Both the position numbers and the translations under genes were made by a program. From contig JACPAE010000001.1 in assembly GCA_016181005.1 (NCBI GenBank), positions 124,001 to 188,000 on the forward strand: DNA of 64,000 nt, in the 5' to 3' direction. Position 1 is the first letter of the stretch. Each line of letters starts with the position of its first letter. Shown here piece after piece: positions 1-9,339 of this stretch. The DNA is from Candidatus Aenigmatarchaeota archaeon. Lineage in GTDB: Archaea; Aenigmatarchaeota; Aenigmatarchaeia; CG10238-14; SCSR01. The notes beneath the pieces are model-generated. The model saw only the letters and a program-made list of their open reading frames with translations. It had not been told where the DNA came from and ran no database searches.

Positions 1-1113
1 TAACATTACTGCATATTCCGGTTGATCTTTTACCATTTCTGATTCATCAAAAATTTTTATATGCATACCGGGAGAATACTTATTGGCTTTAGACATATTT
101 GTTTCTACAAGATAGTCGAGTAAGTTAGAGTCGATTTTGCAAAAGTTCAGCAACGTTGTGCTTTTCGCAGGGGCTCCAATGCCGATTATTCGGTGTCCTT
201 TTGATTTCAAGTCATGCAGTAGGTTCCTCAATTTTATCCTGGTTTCGTTCACACGTTTCCTAAAGTTTTCAAATGACTCTTTTGTATTTAAGCCCTTTTC
301 CTGTTCAAGAATAGTTGCGACAGAATCCTTTATTGTATGTACACCTCTCTTACATGCAAAAACTAATATTGAACCTCCTTGGTTTTGAGTCCTTTCAGCA
401 TGAAAGACATCCATGCCAAATCTCTTGAACAAATTAATCAAGGCTTCCAACGAATAGTACCTCAGATGCTCGTGGTATATTTCGTCGTATTGTAGTTTTT
501 CAACCATGTCTAGAAGATAGTGCGACTCTGTGATGAACACTCCAGAATCTTCAAGGAGCATTTTCACGCCATTGATTAATGATGCCAGCTCTTTTACATG
601 AGCAAACACGTTCAAGCCTGTTATGATTTTTGCCTTTCCATGATTTTTAAGAATATCTTTTGCCAAATTCTCATCGAAAAACTCATTTATGGTAGGTATT
701 CCCTTTTCTATTGAAACCTTTGCTACACTGGATGGATCTACGCCCAGAATCTTGACATTGTGGGGTATGTAGTTTTCTAACAATGTCCCATCATTTGAGC
801 CTACGTCTATAACAAAGTCGTTTTCTTTCAGGTTATATTCCTTTATCAGCCTGTCTACAAGCATATTGGCGTGCTTGACGAAAACCTTGTTTGATGACGA
901 CATGTAAACATAATGATCTGTGAACAGTGCCTTTGGGTCGACTGTATTGCTCAATTGTACAAGCTTGCAGTCTTCACAGTATACGGCCTTCAAGGGATAG
1001 AAAATTTCCTCTTTGTTCAATCTTTCATCAGACAAGAAATCGTCGCTGGGTGGATGATGTCCTAAATCCAAAACAGTGTAAAGCCTATTGCCAGAACATA
1101 CTTGGCATTTCAT
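1..1113 (-). CDS. NDP-sugar C-methyltransferase, partial
   Basis: The frame starts at an ATG at 1113 and is still open at the window edge, so the C-terminus is missing; 371 codons are visible. Two CxxC pairs (residues 3-6 and 46-49) form the N-terminal zinc site. A SAM-binding motif, VIDVGSNDGT, lies near residue 101, and YHEHLRYYS follows in the middle domain. This three-part layout is that of sugar C-methyltransferases of the TylCIII type, which methylate C3 of a 4-keto-NDP-sugar. The neighbouring dTDP-deoxysugar genes support that role. The exact sugar is not determined. A divergent glycosyltransferase gene starts 94 bases away. Confidence 0.85.
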   Translation of the reverse strand, partial: MKCQVCSGNRLYTVLDLGHHPPSDDFLSDERLNKEEIFYPLKAVYCEDCKLVQLSNTVDPKALFTDHYVYMSSSNKVFVKHANMLVDRLIKEYNLKENDFVIDVGSNDGTLLENYIPHNVKILGVDPSSVAKVSIEKGIPTINEFFDENLAKDILKNHGKAKIITGLNVFAHVKELASLINGVKMLLEDSGVFITESHYLLDMVEKLQYDEIYHEHLRYYSLEALINLFKRFGMDVFHAERTQNQGGSILVFACKRGVHTIKDSVATILEQEKGLNTKESFENFRKRVNETRIKLRNLLHDLKSKGHRIIGIGAPAKSTTLLNFCKIDSNLLDYLVETNMSKANKYSPGMHIKIFDESEMVKDQPEYAVML

Positions 1114-1207
1114 AGTATAATCTATACTGGAAAAGGCTTTAAATCTCTTGATGCCGTTAAAATATTAAACCTTGTTCTAGAAAGGTAATATTCAGGGAAA
1201 GGTAAAA

Positions 1208-2800
1208 ATGAGGTTTGATCTGACGTCAAAGGACTTTATAGCAGTCCTATTGATCCTAATAGTCTTTGTGTTCGTCCTTGAAACTACGAGCATGATTAAA
1301 TCGAACGTAATTTTTGGCGACGAGGGCTTTCACGCCGGTCTGGCCAAGTGGATTTCAGAAAATAAGGAGTATCCTAAATGGAACCCTCTAGGATATACAA
1401 ACGTTTTCAAGACTGGATATTCAAGACCGCCTCTATTCAACATTTTGGAGGCAGGATTTCTTTTTGTACTTGGAAATCATGAAATAGTTCTTAAGATATT
1501 ATCTCCGATTATAGCTGCACTTATAGGCATCTCATTCTATATTCTAATCAAAAACTTGTACAATAAGGAAATAGGTTTTATTGCCACTCTGATTTTCATA
1601 GGATTTCCTTCATTTGTAACTTATAGCCTGTTGGTGTTTGATGAAATTCTCTTTGTGTTTTACATGGTGCTGTTTATGCTGACGCTTTCTATGGGTGTGA
1701 AGACTGGCAACAACAAGTATTGGCTACTGTCCGGCATCTTTGGTGGATTGGGTATGCTAACTAAGAATGCAGGTATAATGGTCCCATTATTTCTATCGCT
1801 TGCTTTCCTGTATCTGGTGATAAAAGAAAAGGATTTGAAACTTTATGTAAAGAAGTTTTTGTTTCTTTTAATCATAATTGCTTTGGTTTTCGGACCTTTC
1901 GTATTAAGGAACTTGGAACTTTATAACACTATTGCATGCTACGAAATACCGTTCGCCCCAATAGACCAAAGCGGATGTGATCTCAAAACCTTTGAGGAAG
2001 TGAGAGCATTTGATGTTAGGAATCTGTCTGGAAGCACAGAGTCTGATATATTGAAGGTTGGGTTAGTTAGTTTTGTTGACTTTGCTTACGGGAACTATTG
2101 GTTTGTTTTAGTTGGTTTGTTCGGGGGGTTTGCACTCTTTCTAACCCAGCAGAATAAGGTTAATTCTCTGTTTCTAATCATGCTTTTTCTAGTTATATTC
2201 ATTATTTATGGTTCTTACAGCAGAGCAGAAGATGTTGCAAGGCAGATACTTTTCTGGTCTGGCATACTTGCCTTGATAAGTGCCGTGTACTGGGGTGAAA
2301 TATACAAACTGTTGGAAAAATATAACAAATATCTTGGTATTGTAATACTTGTTGCTATTGTTTTCCTTTCTTACCAAAACATAACTGAAAAGGTTAAGAC
2401 CATGGAGAACGCCAAGCGATTTTCTCCTGAATTTTTCCAAGCATGTGATTGGGTTAAATCCAATTTATCAAAAGATATTATACTGATGACGTTTTGGGGA
2501 TACAGAGCATCTTACAGCTGTGAGAGAATTATAAGTCCGGGATGGGCTGATATAAGACTGAACGATGATCCGGCAGACATTGTAAGAGTTGCTGAAATGC
2601 ATGGAATAACGCATTTCTTCATACAAAAATTCAGCATAACACAAGAGCCATCTAGAGAAAGTTATTCTGTCGCTTTCGTGAAATTGCTTGAGGACAATCC
2701 GGACAAATTCGAGAAATTATATGAAAACGGACCACCATTTGACCAGTGTCTGCAGCAGGGGCTCTGCAACGGTAATATCATTTATAAAGTAGTCTATTGA
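1208..2800 (+). CDS. GT39/ArnT-like membrane glycosyltransferase
   Basis: A 530-residue multi-pass membrane protein. An N-terminal membrane helix is followed by an extracytoplasmic loop with an acidic pair (GDEGFH, about residues 37-42), as in the catalytic loop of GT-C enzymes, then about ten hydrophobic segments and a soluble C-terminal third. Enzymes of this class move a sugar from a polyprenyl-phosphate carrier to an acceptor on the outer face of the membrane. The ATG at 1208 follows a purine-rich GGTAAAA stretch. The stop overlaps the next gene by four bases, implying co-expression with the lipid-carrier transferase. Donor and acceptor are unknown. Confidence 0.8.
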   Translation: MRFDLTSKDFIAVLLILIVFVFVLETTSMIKSNVIFGDEGFHAGLAKWISENKEYPKWNPLGYTNVFKTGYSRPPLFNILEAGFLFVLGNHEIVLKILSPIIAALIGISFYILIKNLYNKEIGFIATLIFIGFPSFVTYSLLVFDEILFVFYMVLFMLTLSMGVKTGNNKYWLLSGIFGGLGMLTKNAGIMVPLFLSLAFLYLVIKEKDLKLYVKKFLFLLIIIALVFGPFVLRNLELYNTIACYEIPFAPIDQSGCDLKTFEEVRAFDVRNLSGSTESDILKVGLVSFVDFAYGNYWFVLVGLFGGFALFLTQQNKVNSLFLIMLFLVIFIIYGSYSRAEDVARQILFWSGILALISAVYWGEIYKLLEKYNKYLGIVILVAIVFLSYQNITEKVKTMENAKRFSPEFFQACDWVKSNLSKDIILMTFWGYRASYSCERIISPGWADIRLNDDPADIVRVAEMHGITHFFIQKFSITQEPSRESYSVAFVKLLEDNPDKFEKLYENGPPFDQCLQQGLCNGNIIYKVVY

Positions 2801-3825
2801 TTACTGATAATATGATAACTATAATTGCTGGGGTTCTTGTTTCCTTTTTTGTAACTTGGTTTCTTACACCATTTCTAATCAATTACTTTAAGAATGTGGG
2901 TATTGTAGGCATAGACCAACATAAAAAGGACAAGCCTATTTTACCTTCTTCAGGAGGAATTTCTGTCGCAATTGGCATACTATGTGGACTGTTGACATTT
3001 GTCGGCTTGGAGACATTTCTTTTCGGCATATCCGGTGACATCCTAAGCCTGCTTGCGATAACATCATCTATACTAATAGTTACTTTGGTCGGACTATTTG
3101 ACGATTTGAATGTAGCCTCGAAAAGGGTTATTGTAAAGGACATGAAAGAAATAAGGATTGGTCTGCCTCAATGGGCAAAGCCTTTGTTGACATTACCAGC
3201 TGCAATACCTCTTATGGTTATAAGTGCTGGGAACTCCCATATCAACTTGCCATTGATAGGATTGATTGATGTGGGCATCCTATATCCACTTGTCCTGATA
3301 CCTATTGGCATCGTAGGTGCCAGCAACGCGGTGAATATGTTGGGCGGTTTCAACGGTGTAGAGGCCGGTATGGGTATTTTTTACATGCTGGGTTTGGGTA
3401 TGTTTGCCCTTCTTACACACAATGATATTGCTGTGCTGTTTTTCATAGCAACTGCCGCCCTTTTGGCATTTATAAGATTCAATTGGTACCCAGCCAGAAT
3501 ACTTCCAGGCGATTCTATGACATATCTTCTTGGATCTGTTTTAGCGGCTGGTGTAATAGTCGGCAACATGGAAAGGTTTGGTATTATACTGATGCTGCCG
3601 TTTTTGGTCGAGTTTGTTTTAAAGCTAAGATCCGGATTCAAGGCAACCAGTCTTGGGAAGCTAAGAAAGGATGGCGCTATAGAGAATATATATGGCAGTA
3701 AAATCTACAGCCTGACGCACATTGTTATGAATATTGGGAGATTTGGGGAACGTAGCATAACTGTAATACTTGTTTCGCTCGAAATTTTACTTGTTCTCAT
3801 TGTTCTTGGTGTTTATCTTCTTTAG
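2797..3825 (+). CDS. GlcNAc-1-phosphate transferase, MraY/Alg7/AglH family
   Basis: A 342-residue polytopic membrane protein with the family signatures: PSSGG near residue 50, the catalytic acidic pair in GLFDDLN (about 105), NAVNMLGGFNGVEAG (about 180) and PGDSMTYLLGS (about 240). The family transfers a sugar-1-phosphate, usually GlcNAc-1-P, from UDP-sugar to polyprenyl or dolichyl phosphate, the first step of lipid-linked oligosaccharide synthesis. The start is TTG at 2797, inside the stop of the upstream gene; an ATG at 2812 is the alternative. The 3' end overlaps the convergent flippase gene by 39 bases. Confidence 0.88.
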   Translation: MITDNMITIIAGVLVSFFVTWFLTPFLINYFKNVGIVGIDQHKKDKPILPSSGGISVAIGILCGLLTFVGLETFLFGISGDILSLLAITSSILIVTLVGLFDDLNVASKRVIVKDMKEIRIGLPQWAKPLLTLPAAIPLMVISAGNSHINLPLIGLIDVGILYPLVLIPIGIVGASNAVNMLGGFNGVEAGMGIFYMLGLGMFALLTHNDIAVLFFIATAALLAFIRFNWYPARILPGDSMTYLLGSVLAAGVIVGNMERFGIILMLPFLVEFVLKLRSGFKATSLGKLRKDGAIENIYGSKIYSLTHIVMNIGRFGERSITVILVSLEILLVLIVLGVYLL

Positions 3826-5319
3826 AAGAAGCTTCTTAACCTCTTTCAGATATTTTGAAGATTTGGGGAATTTTTCCGATAGAACGTCTATTGTTTTTAT
3901 GTCGTTTTCATTATAGAATTTCAGAAAGTATAAAATTACAAAATGGGACAAGGTGAATATAACTGACAATATGCCGCCTATTATAAGGTTTGGAATGAAA
4001 AATGATGTTAAATAAAGTATCCCATACACTATGAACGCACTCAGCAATATTTTTACAACATATGGAAAGTCTATTTTGAAATTGATGTACTTTTTCAGAT
4101 AGTAAAGGCTTATTCCAACCATTAGAAGAGTTGACATGAGATAAGCCAAGGCTGTTCCAAGTATTGAAAAGTAGTGTGTTAGTGTTACTGAAGTTATTAT
4201 ATAGAATGCTGTAGACACCACAGCTATATTTTGGAATGTTTTCATCCTGCCTATAGCATATAGAGTTCTTGACAAAAGTGTGCCTATGCCGAAAAACAAA
4301 GCTGCCGTGATTAGTATCGGCACTATATTTGAGGCTGGGAAAAATTCCGCTCGTCCTATAAGGTAAATCAATTTTCTAGGAAATATTGAAACGAAAAACA
4401 AAATTGGGAGAGCTATTAGTAGAGAGTATCTGAGTGCAATGTTGAGTAGAAAGCTTTGTTGCTTTACAAGCTCCTTTTTCGCAGAAAGTCTCGAGGAGAT
4501 AGGAAACAATGCATCAGACAATATTCTTGGTATGAAGTATATTTGTGTTGATAATATCATACCAACCGCGAAAAGACCTGTAGCATACGGCGATTGTAAG
4601 ATTGATACTATAAGATACTGTCCATTAAACAGCATCATCCAAAACAGCTGAGTTATAAAAGACGGTACCGCATGCTCCCTTAGACTTTTCAAATCTGGAA
4701 TTTTGAATTTTGTGACGAAAAGTTTCAACGTGCCCATCCTCAACAAGAATATGCTGATAGAACCAACAAGATACCCTATAAGGAAGCCGAATATTTTGAA
4801 TCCAAAAAATGCAAGTACTCCCGCAGTTAGAAACTTTATAGAATCTCCTAGCATGGCGGAAATGGCCAAGTATTTGATTTTTTGATAACCTCTTAAAATG
4901 CCCGCTAAGAAAAATGACATTGAAATGGGTAAGAGCATTGCAATGCTAAAGAATAAAACATTTTGAGGTATCTTTATGAAAGCGGCTATCTCATTTGAAA
5001 AAAGAAATATTCCAAGTATGGAGACTATGTTGAAAATAGTTGTCAAAATCAGCGTGAAGAATAGTACCGACTTTAGATACTCGAGTTGATTCTTTCCAAG
5101 ATAGTATGCTGTCAACCTTTGTATTGTGTTCTCCATACCGAAAATAAGAAGGGCTGATACCATTGAAGCGAAGTTGAATGCAATAGCCAATATCCCAAGC
5201 TGATCAGGAAGCAAAGTTTTTGCCGCAAGAAGTTGGAAGAGAAAATTTAATATTATTGAACTTATCCAAGAAATGAAAAGCCAGACTGTATGTGAAACTA
5301 GACTCCTTTTCACTTCCAT
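3787..5319 (-). CDS. Oligosaccharide flippase (Wzx-type)
   Basis: A 510-residue, almost wholly hydrophobic protein with about 12-14 predicted membrane segments and a short lysine/asparagine-rich tail. The N-terminus runs straight into helix 1, as in Wzx and MATE-like polysaccharide exporters, which flip lipid-linked glycans across the membrane. It sits between the lipid-carrier transferase and the dTDP-sugar genes. The assignment rests on hydropathy, length and context rather than on a catalytic motif. Confidence 0.8.
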   Translation of the reverse strand: MEVKRSLVSHTVWLFISWISSIILNFLFQLLAAKTLLPDQLGILAIAFNFASMVSALLIFGMENTIQRLTAYYLGKNQLEYLKSVLFFTLILTTIFNIVSILGIFLFSNEIAAFIKIPQNVLFFSIAMLLPISMSFFLAGILRGYQKIKYLAISAMLGDSIKFLTAGVLAFFGFKIFGFLIGYLVGSISIFLLRMGTLKLFVTKFKIPDLKSLREHAVPSFITQLFWMMLFNGQYLIVSILQSPYATGLFAVGMILSTQIYFIPRILSDALFPISSRLSAKKELVKQQSFLLNIALRYSLLIALPILFFVSIFPRKLIYLIGRAEFFPASNIVPILITAALFFGIGTLLSRTLYAIGRMKTFQNIAVVSTAFYIITSVTLTHYFSILGTALAYLMSTLLMVGISLYYLKKYINFKIDFPYVVKILLSAFIVYGILYLTSFFIPNLIIGGILSVIFTLSHFVILYFLKFYNENDIKTIDVLSEKFPKSSKYLKEVKKLLLKKINTKNNENK

Positions 5320-5341
5320 TATAGAACCGCCGTATTGGAAT

Positions 5342-6427
5342 TTATAAAGCTATAAATGAATGTTCACCTACGATGAGCCTGGAAGATTTGGTTTTATCTG
5401 AAGGTACTATATTCACTTTTCTTCCTATAACACTGTCCGTTATCTTGGTTTCACAGTCTATTTTTGCCTCGCCTATAACTATGCTACGCTCTATCCAAGC
5501 ATTTTCCACAACAGTCTGGTCACCAATCGATGCATAAGGACCTATTACAGAATTTCCGCCTATTATGCAGTTGCTTCCGATGATAGTAGGCCCTTTGATT
5601 GTTGCTCCTTTCTTGACTATAGTACCGTCACCTATGCTAACTTTACCCTGTATGTCGGCTCCTTCCTCAATTTTCCCTTTGTTGGAGGATATTATTTCAT
5701 CTAGCAGAAGCGTATTCGCTTCCAGTATTCCTTCTGCATCCCCAGGATCCTTCCACCATTCTGCGTCTATTATCCGATAGTCGACCTTGCTTCCATCATC
5801 CAGCAACCCCTGTATGGCTTCTGTTATTTCATACTCGTTTCTCCAAGACGGCTTTAGTTTGTCTATCTCGTTGAAAATTGCTTCATTGAAAAAGTATATG
5901 CCAACTAATGCAAGATTGTTCGGTGAGGTTATTGGCTTTTCTATAAGCCTGATTATCTTCCCGTCTTTGATCTCTGCGACACCAAATCTTTGTGGGTTTG
6001 GAACATCTTTTAACAAAATCATTGCGTCCAAGTCCCCATTTTTGAAGGTGTCGACGTATTTTTTAATTCCTCCCTTTAGTATGTTGTCTCCAAGATGGAC
6101 AATGAATTTTTTATCTGCATTATCATTAACCAGAAATCCTCTGGCTACTTTAACTGCATGTGCCAGTCCTCTAGGCGCGTCCTGCTCTATGTAAGTAATC
6201 TTGATTCCGAACTTTGACCCATCGCCTATGGCATCTTTTACCTCCCTTATCTTTTCTTCTGTGTGACCTACAATAATTCCAATGTCAGTTATACCAGCAT
6301 TCTTTAAAGTTTCTATCGGATAGTATATCATCGGCTTGTTCGCAAGAGGTATCAAGTGTTTGTTGCTTGTGTGGGTTATAGGCCGCAATCGAGTCCCAAG
6401 ACCACCAGATAAAATCAACCCCTTCAT
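5342..6427 (-). CDS. rmlA: Glucose-1-phosphate thymidylyltransferase, long form
   Basis: The nucleotidyltransferase signature LSGGLGTRLRP follows the start, with a VHLGDN motif near residue 110. A C-terminal left-handed beta-helix region of hexad repeats gives the longer form of about 360 residues typical of archaea and actinobacteria. It makes dTDP-glucose from glucose-1-phosphate and dTTP. I take ATG 6427 because MKGLILSGG is the usual N-terminus; TTG at 6442 and GTG at 6436 are in-frame alternatives. RmlB and an RmlC-like gene lie about 3 kb away, split off by a divergent glycosyltransferase gene. Confidence 0.88.
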   Translation of the reverse strand: MKGLILSGGLGTRLRPITHTSNKHLIPLANKPMIYYPIETLKNAGITDIGIIVGHTEEKIREVKDAIGDGSKFGIKITYIEQDAPRGLAHAVKVARGFLVNDNADKKFIVHLGDNILKGGIKKYVDTFKNGDLDAMILLKDVPNPQRFGVAEIKDGKIIRLIEKPITSPNNLALVGIYFFNEAIFNEIDKLKPSWRNEYEITEAIQGLLDDGSKVDYRIIDAEWWKDPGDAEGILEANTLLLDEIISSNKGKIEEGADIQGKVSIGDGTIVKKGATIKGPTIIGSNCIIGGNSVIGPYASIGDQTVVENAWIERSIVIGEAKIDCETKITDSVIGRKVNIVPSDKTKSSRLIVGEHSFIAL

Positions 6428-6492
6428 TTTCTTCACGGTCAAAACATATTAAGTGTTAATCTATTAAAGATATCGAATATATGCCACATAAA

Positions 6493-7254
6493 CTAGAGGT
6501 GTGCTATTACACTCCTAACATGCGGATTTACAAGGTTGTCCTGCTTTAAAAGCTCTTTAATCTGGTACAATGTCACCCAAATAAATCCGTTGGGAACTTC
6601 AATTTCCTTATCCTCATCCGCCTCTACAAGCATGTTGTATGTACGTTTCATATAAAACCTTCCACCGTCCTCAGGTAGCCACTGTGCATAAAGCACCTTA
6701 TGCTTATCTGGATTTTCAAAGAACTCAGAAAACAAGGGCTTCCTTCCCTTGTGTAACTGTTTCAGGTTGCTAAACGTCACTTGCAAAGTTGCAGACAACT
6801 GGACTTTGCCATAGTTCCCAGGCTCGGCCTTGGCCTCGAGTAAATAGTGCGGTATGCCGTTGAATCTTTTCATTAAGATGCCTGCTATACCACTCTCATT
6901 ACCTTGATCTATCATAGGCTGGTCCCATCCTTGTCCGGCTTCACGGAACTCTGAATTTGATATCCTTACACCAATAACTGAAAAGAAACCTCCGGACTCG
7001 TGGACAAGATTCCCTGTCTTTTCGTCGAAACTCCAACCTTTAGCATCTTTAAGATTAATCTTTTCAACTCTCATCTTACATTCTTTGGCTCTATCTTCCA
7101 ACCATTTCCTGACTTGCTCCAGATTGTTAAACTGGTTTTGATCGAAAATGCTTTCTGAAAAATGCTCGGCCATTGCCACTAAATTTGGATTCTCGTCCAA
7201 TTTTTGTATTGCCTCAAGCAAGGATTTTTTAACGCCTTCGTTTCTTCTAGGCAT
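6493..7254 (-). CDS. NDP-hexose 2,3-dehydratase, single-repeat form
   Basis: The 253-residue protein contains one copy of the NDP-hexose 2,3-dehydratase repeat: W-x-F-D-x-x-T-G, HESGGFFSVIG, WDQPMIDQG, EAKAEPGNYGKVQLS. The family (TylX3, OleV, Gra-orf27) normally has two tandem copies and about 440-470 residues. The reaction removes the 2-hydroxyl of a 4-keto-6-deoxy-NDP-hexose and opens the route to 2,6-dideoxy sugars. I start at ATG 7254, which lies just after the upstream stop with GGTGAT in front; the longer frame from 7302 would overlap the previous gene. A homodimer could replace the missing repeat, which is inference. Confidence 0.82.
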   Translation of the reverse strand: MPRRNEGVKKSLLEAIQKLDENPNLVAMAEHFSESIFDQNQFNNLEQVRKWLEDRAKECKMRVEKINLKDAKGWSFDEKTGNLVHESGGFFSVIGVRISNSEFREAGQGWDQPMIDQGNESGIAGILMKRFNGIPHYLLEAKAEPGNYGKVQLSATLQVTFSNLKQLHKGRKPLFSEFFENPDKHKVLYAQWLPEDGGRFYMKRTYNMLVEADEDKEIEVPNGFIWVTLYQIKELLKQDNLVNPHVRSVIAHL

Positions 7255-7258
7255 GAAA

Positions 7259-8227
7259 TCACCTATTAAACTCGAAAATCTTTTCAAACAGCATCTGAGC
7301 ATTTAGCGCATCCTTTAAATTCGGTGAGGACTCTAGCAACTTGCCTTCAACCAAGTCTCCGAATTTGGAGATCTGGGCATCATAACCGAATGGGTCCGGC
7401 TTCCAAAATACTGAATTTGATTCGCTGAAGAGCATTATTTGAGTTTCTGACTGGTTGAATTTTGTTAGAATAAGCTTATCCGCATTTTCAATGTATGCAT
7501 GATTATTTTTGTCATCGATAGCTTCTATCCTTTCATGCACAGGAAGTCTCCAGTTTGCGGATGATGTGTAAAATAAATTAACCGTGCATCCATTTTCAGT
7601 TAGAATCGATGTTGAAATGGTTTTTCCTCTTTTGTTGTCGTTTAAGATAGAAGAAAACTTTGCATTTACTTCTTTAGGTTTTCCCAGTAACCAGCATAAC
7701 AAATCGCAATAATGAATAAGGTTTTGCAATACACCTGCCTCTCCTTCCTTGCGTCCATGTTGTGTGAAGAAAGACATTGTGCAGCCTACCAGATTCCCCA
7801 ACTCACCTGACTTTCTCAGCTCGTCAAACTTTATGATGCCAGGATAAAATCTTTTGTTGAATGCAACCATTAACCTGTTTGATCGATCTCCATTGGTTTC
7901 TATGAATTCCTTGATGCTTTTCGATGAGGACGATACAGGCTTTTCCAAAAGGACGAAAAGATTGTTGTTCAGAGCCACCTGAGCTATCGAAAGATGCGAA
8001 TCGACATCGGTAGCTACAAGCACACAGTCGACTTCACCTGATTCCATGAGTTTGTTGGCGTCAGAGTATATTTTTGCATGAGGAAATTGTGATTTGATAG
8101 GCTCCAACTTGTCCACTTTCCTTCTGCACAATGCTGTTATCCTGAATCTTTGGTCCTTAATTATTGCTGGTATGTGAGCCTTCTGCGTTACTACACCGCA
8201 ACCAATTAAGCCTATTCTTATTACCAT
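7259..8227 (-). CDS. Gfo/Idh/MocA oxidoreductase, probable NDP-sugar 3-ketoreductase
   Basis: 322 residues. The N-terminal Rossmann domain has GLIGCGVVTQKAH and the family EKP motif (LLEKPVSS, about residue 98), followed by the alpha/beta substrate domain. It ends four bases before the 2,3-dehydratase start, so the two are co-translated or nearly so. In 2,6-dideoxysugar pathways the dehydratase product is an unstable 3,4-diketo sugar that a family member (OleW, TylC1) reduces at C3. That role here rests on gene pairing. Other NDP-sugar dehydrogenase activities are possible. Confidence 0.78.
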   Translation of the reverse strand: MVIRIGLIGCGVVTQKAHIPAIIKDQRFRITALCRRKVDKLEPIKSQFPHAKIYSDANKLMESGEVDCVLVATDVDSHLSIAQVALNNNLFVLLEKPVSSSSKSIKEFIETNGDRSNRLMVAFNKRFYPGIIKFDELRKSGELGNLVGCTMSFFTQHGRKEGEAGVLQNLIHYCDLLCWLLGKPKEVNAKFSSILNDNKRGKTISTSILTENGCTVNLFYTSSANWRLPVHERIEAIDDKNNHAYIENADKLILTKFNQSETQIMLFSESNSVFWKPDPFGYDAQISKFGDLVEGKLLESSPNLKDALNAQMLFEKIFEFNR

Positions 8228-8331
8228 TATACACCATGCCAGCTAAAGCAGCATGTGACTTCGTTGTTTAATAAAGTATTAAAAGGTAACATTTAAGTAA
8301 TTAGTTTCGATGCACGCGTAAAATTTTCGGT

Positions 8332-9339
8332 GTGACGATGCAATTGCCTTCAGTCTCTATAATAATAGTAGGTTATAACAGCAAACCACATTTTGATAGT
8401 TGTTTTTCCTCAATTTCAAGGATCGGTTATTCCAAAACCAAATACGAGGTTATACTTGCCGACAATAATTCGAAAGACGGTTCTGTCGAATATGTGAAGG
8501 AAAAATTCAAATGGGTCAGAATACTGCCTTTAAAGGAGAACTACGGAGTCGCAATAGCAGTTAACAGAGCTGCAAAAATAGCGAAAGGAAAATATATAGT
8601 CATCTTGAACCCTGACACGGAAGTTGAGAAAAAATGGCTTGTCGAACTTGTAAAAGTAATGGAATCCGATAGAACTATTGGTGCGTGTGGGTCTAAGCTT
8701 TTGTACTATGATGAGAGGGACAAGATAAATACTATAGGAGGATTTTGGAGCGTGCTCGGCTTCTCTGGCTCTTTGGGTGAAGGGGATAATAAAATTAAAC
8801 ATACTAAGATGAAGGAGGTCTTTTTCCCTACAGGCTCTTCGCTCATGGTAAGAAAAGATTTGTTTCTGTCTGTTGGGGGATACGATGATGACTATTTCAT
8901 GTATGTTGAGGAACCTGACCTATCTTGGAGATTGTGGAATATGGGATATAGGATTGTTTCAGTGCCGTCCTCGATAGCTTACCACAAGGTTGGCGCAAGT
9001 GTGAAGAGAGGTGATGGGGGATTCAGGTCAATGGTCTACTACCATACAACAAAAAATCGTCTGGCTACAATAGTAAAGAACGCGACTTTTCTTAACGTGG
9101 CATGGATGCTGCCTACAAGCATACTTGCACACATTTTCCAATCCCTAGTATTCTTGGCTAGAGGCAGGTTGGATGCTTCGTGGGCTGTTTTGAAAGGTAT
9201 ATTGTGGATTGCACCCAACTTCGGTAAGCTGGTCGAAAAAAGAAGCCGCTTAGTTCACAACGGCAACACTTCTAAATTGATGATAGGTGTTGCCGACAGC
9301 ATCAAGATTTTCTTCTGGAAATTTAAAAAACACTTCTAG
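8332..9339 (+). CDS. GT2 family glycosyltransferase (rhamnosyltransferase-like)
   Basis: A 335-residue GT-A enzyme. The N-terminal strand SVSIIIVGYNS, the ADNNSKDGS motif and a DxD-like NPDTEVE site (about residue 95) bind the nucleotide sugar. YMYVEEPDLSWR-type residues near 195-205 are typical of WbbL-like rhamnosyltransferases. A C-terminal hydrophobic stretch suggests membrane attachment. GTG at 8332 and ATG at 8338 are both possible starts, the second leaving a more usual N-terminus. It lies between the two blocks of dTDP-sugar genes, so transfer of the island's deoxysugar is likely but not shown. Confidence 0.85.
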   Translation: MTMQLPSVSIIIVGYNSKPHFDSCFSSISRIGYSKTKYEVILADNNSKDGSVEYVKEKFKWVRILPLKENYGVAIAVNRAAKIAKGKYIVILNPDTEVEKKWLVELVKVMESDRTIGACGSKLLYYDERDKINTIGGFWSVLGFSGSLGEGDNKIKHTKMKEVFFPTGSSLMVRKDLFLSVGGYDDDYFMYVEEPDLSWRLWNMGYRIVSVPSSIAYHKVGASVKRGDGGFRSMVYYHTTKNRLATIVKNATFLNVAWMLPTSILAHIFQSLVFLARGRLDASWAVLKGILWIAPNFGKLVEKRSRLVHNGNTSKLMIGVADSIKIFFWKFKKHF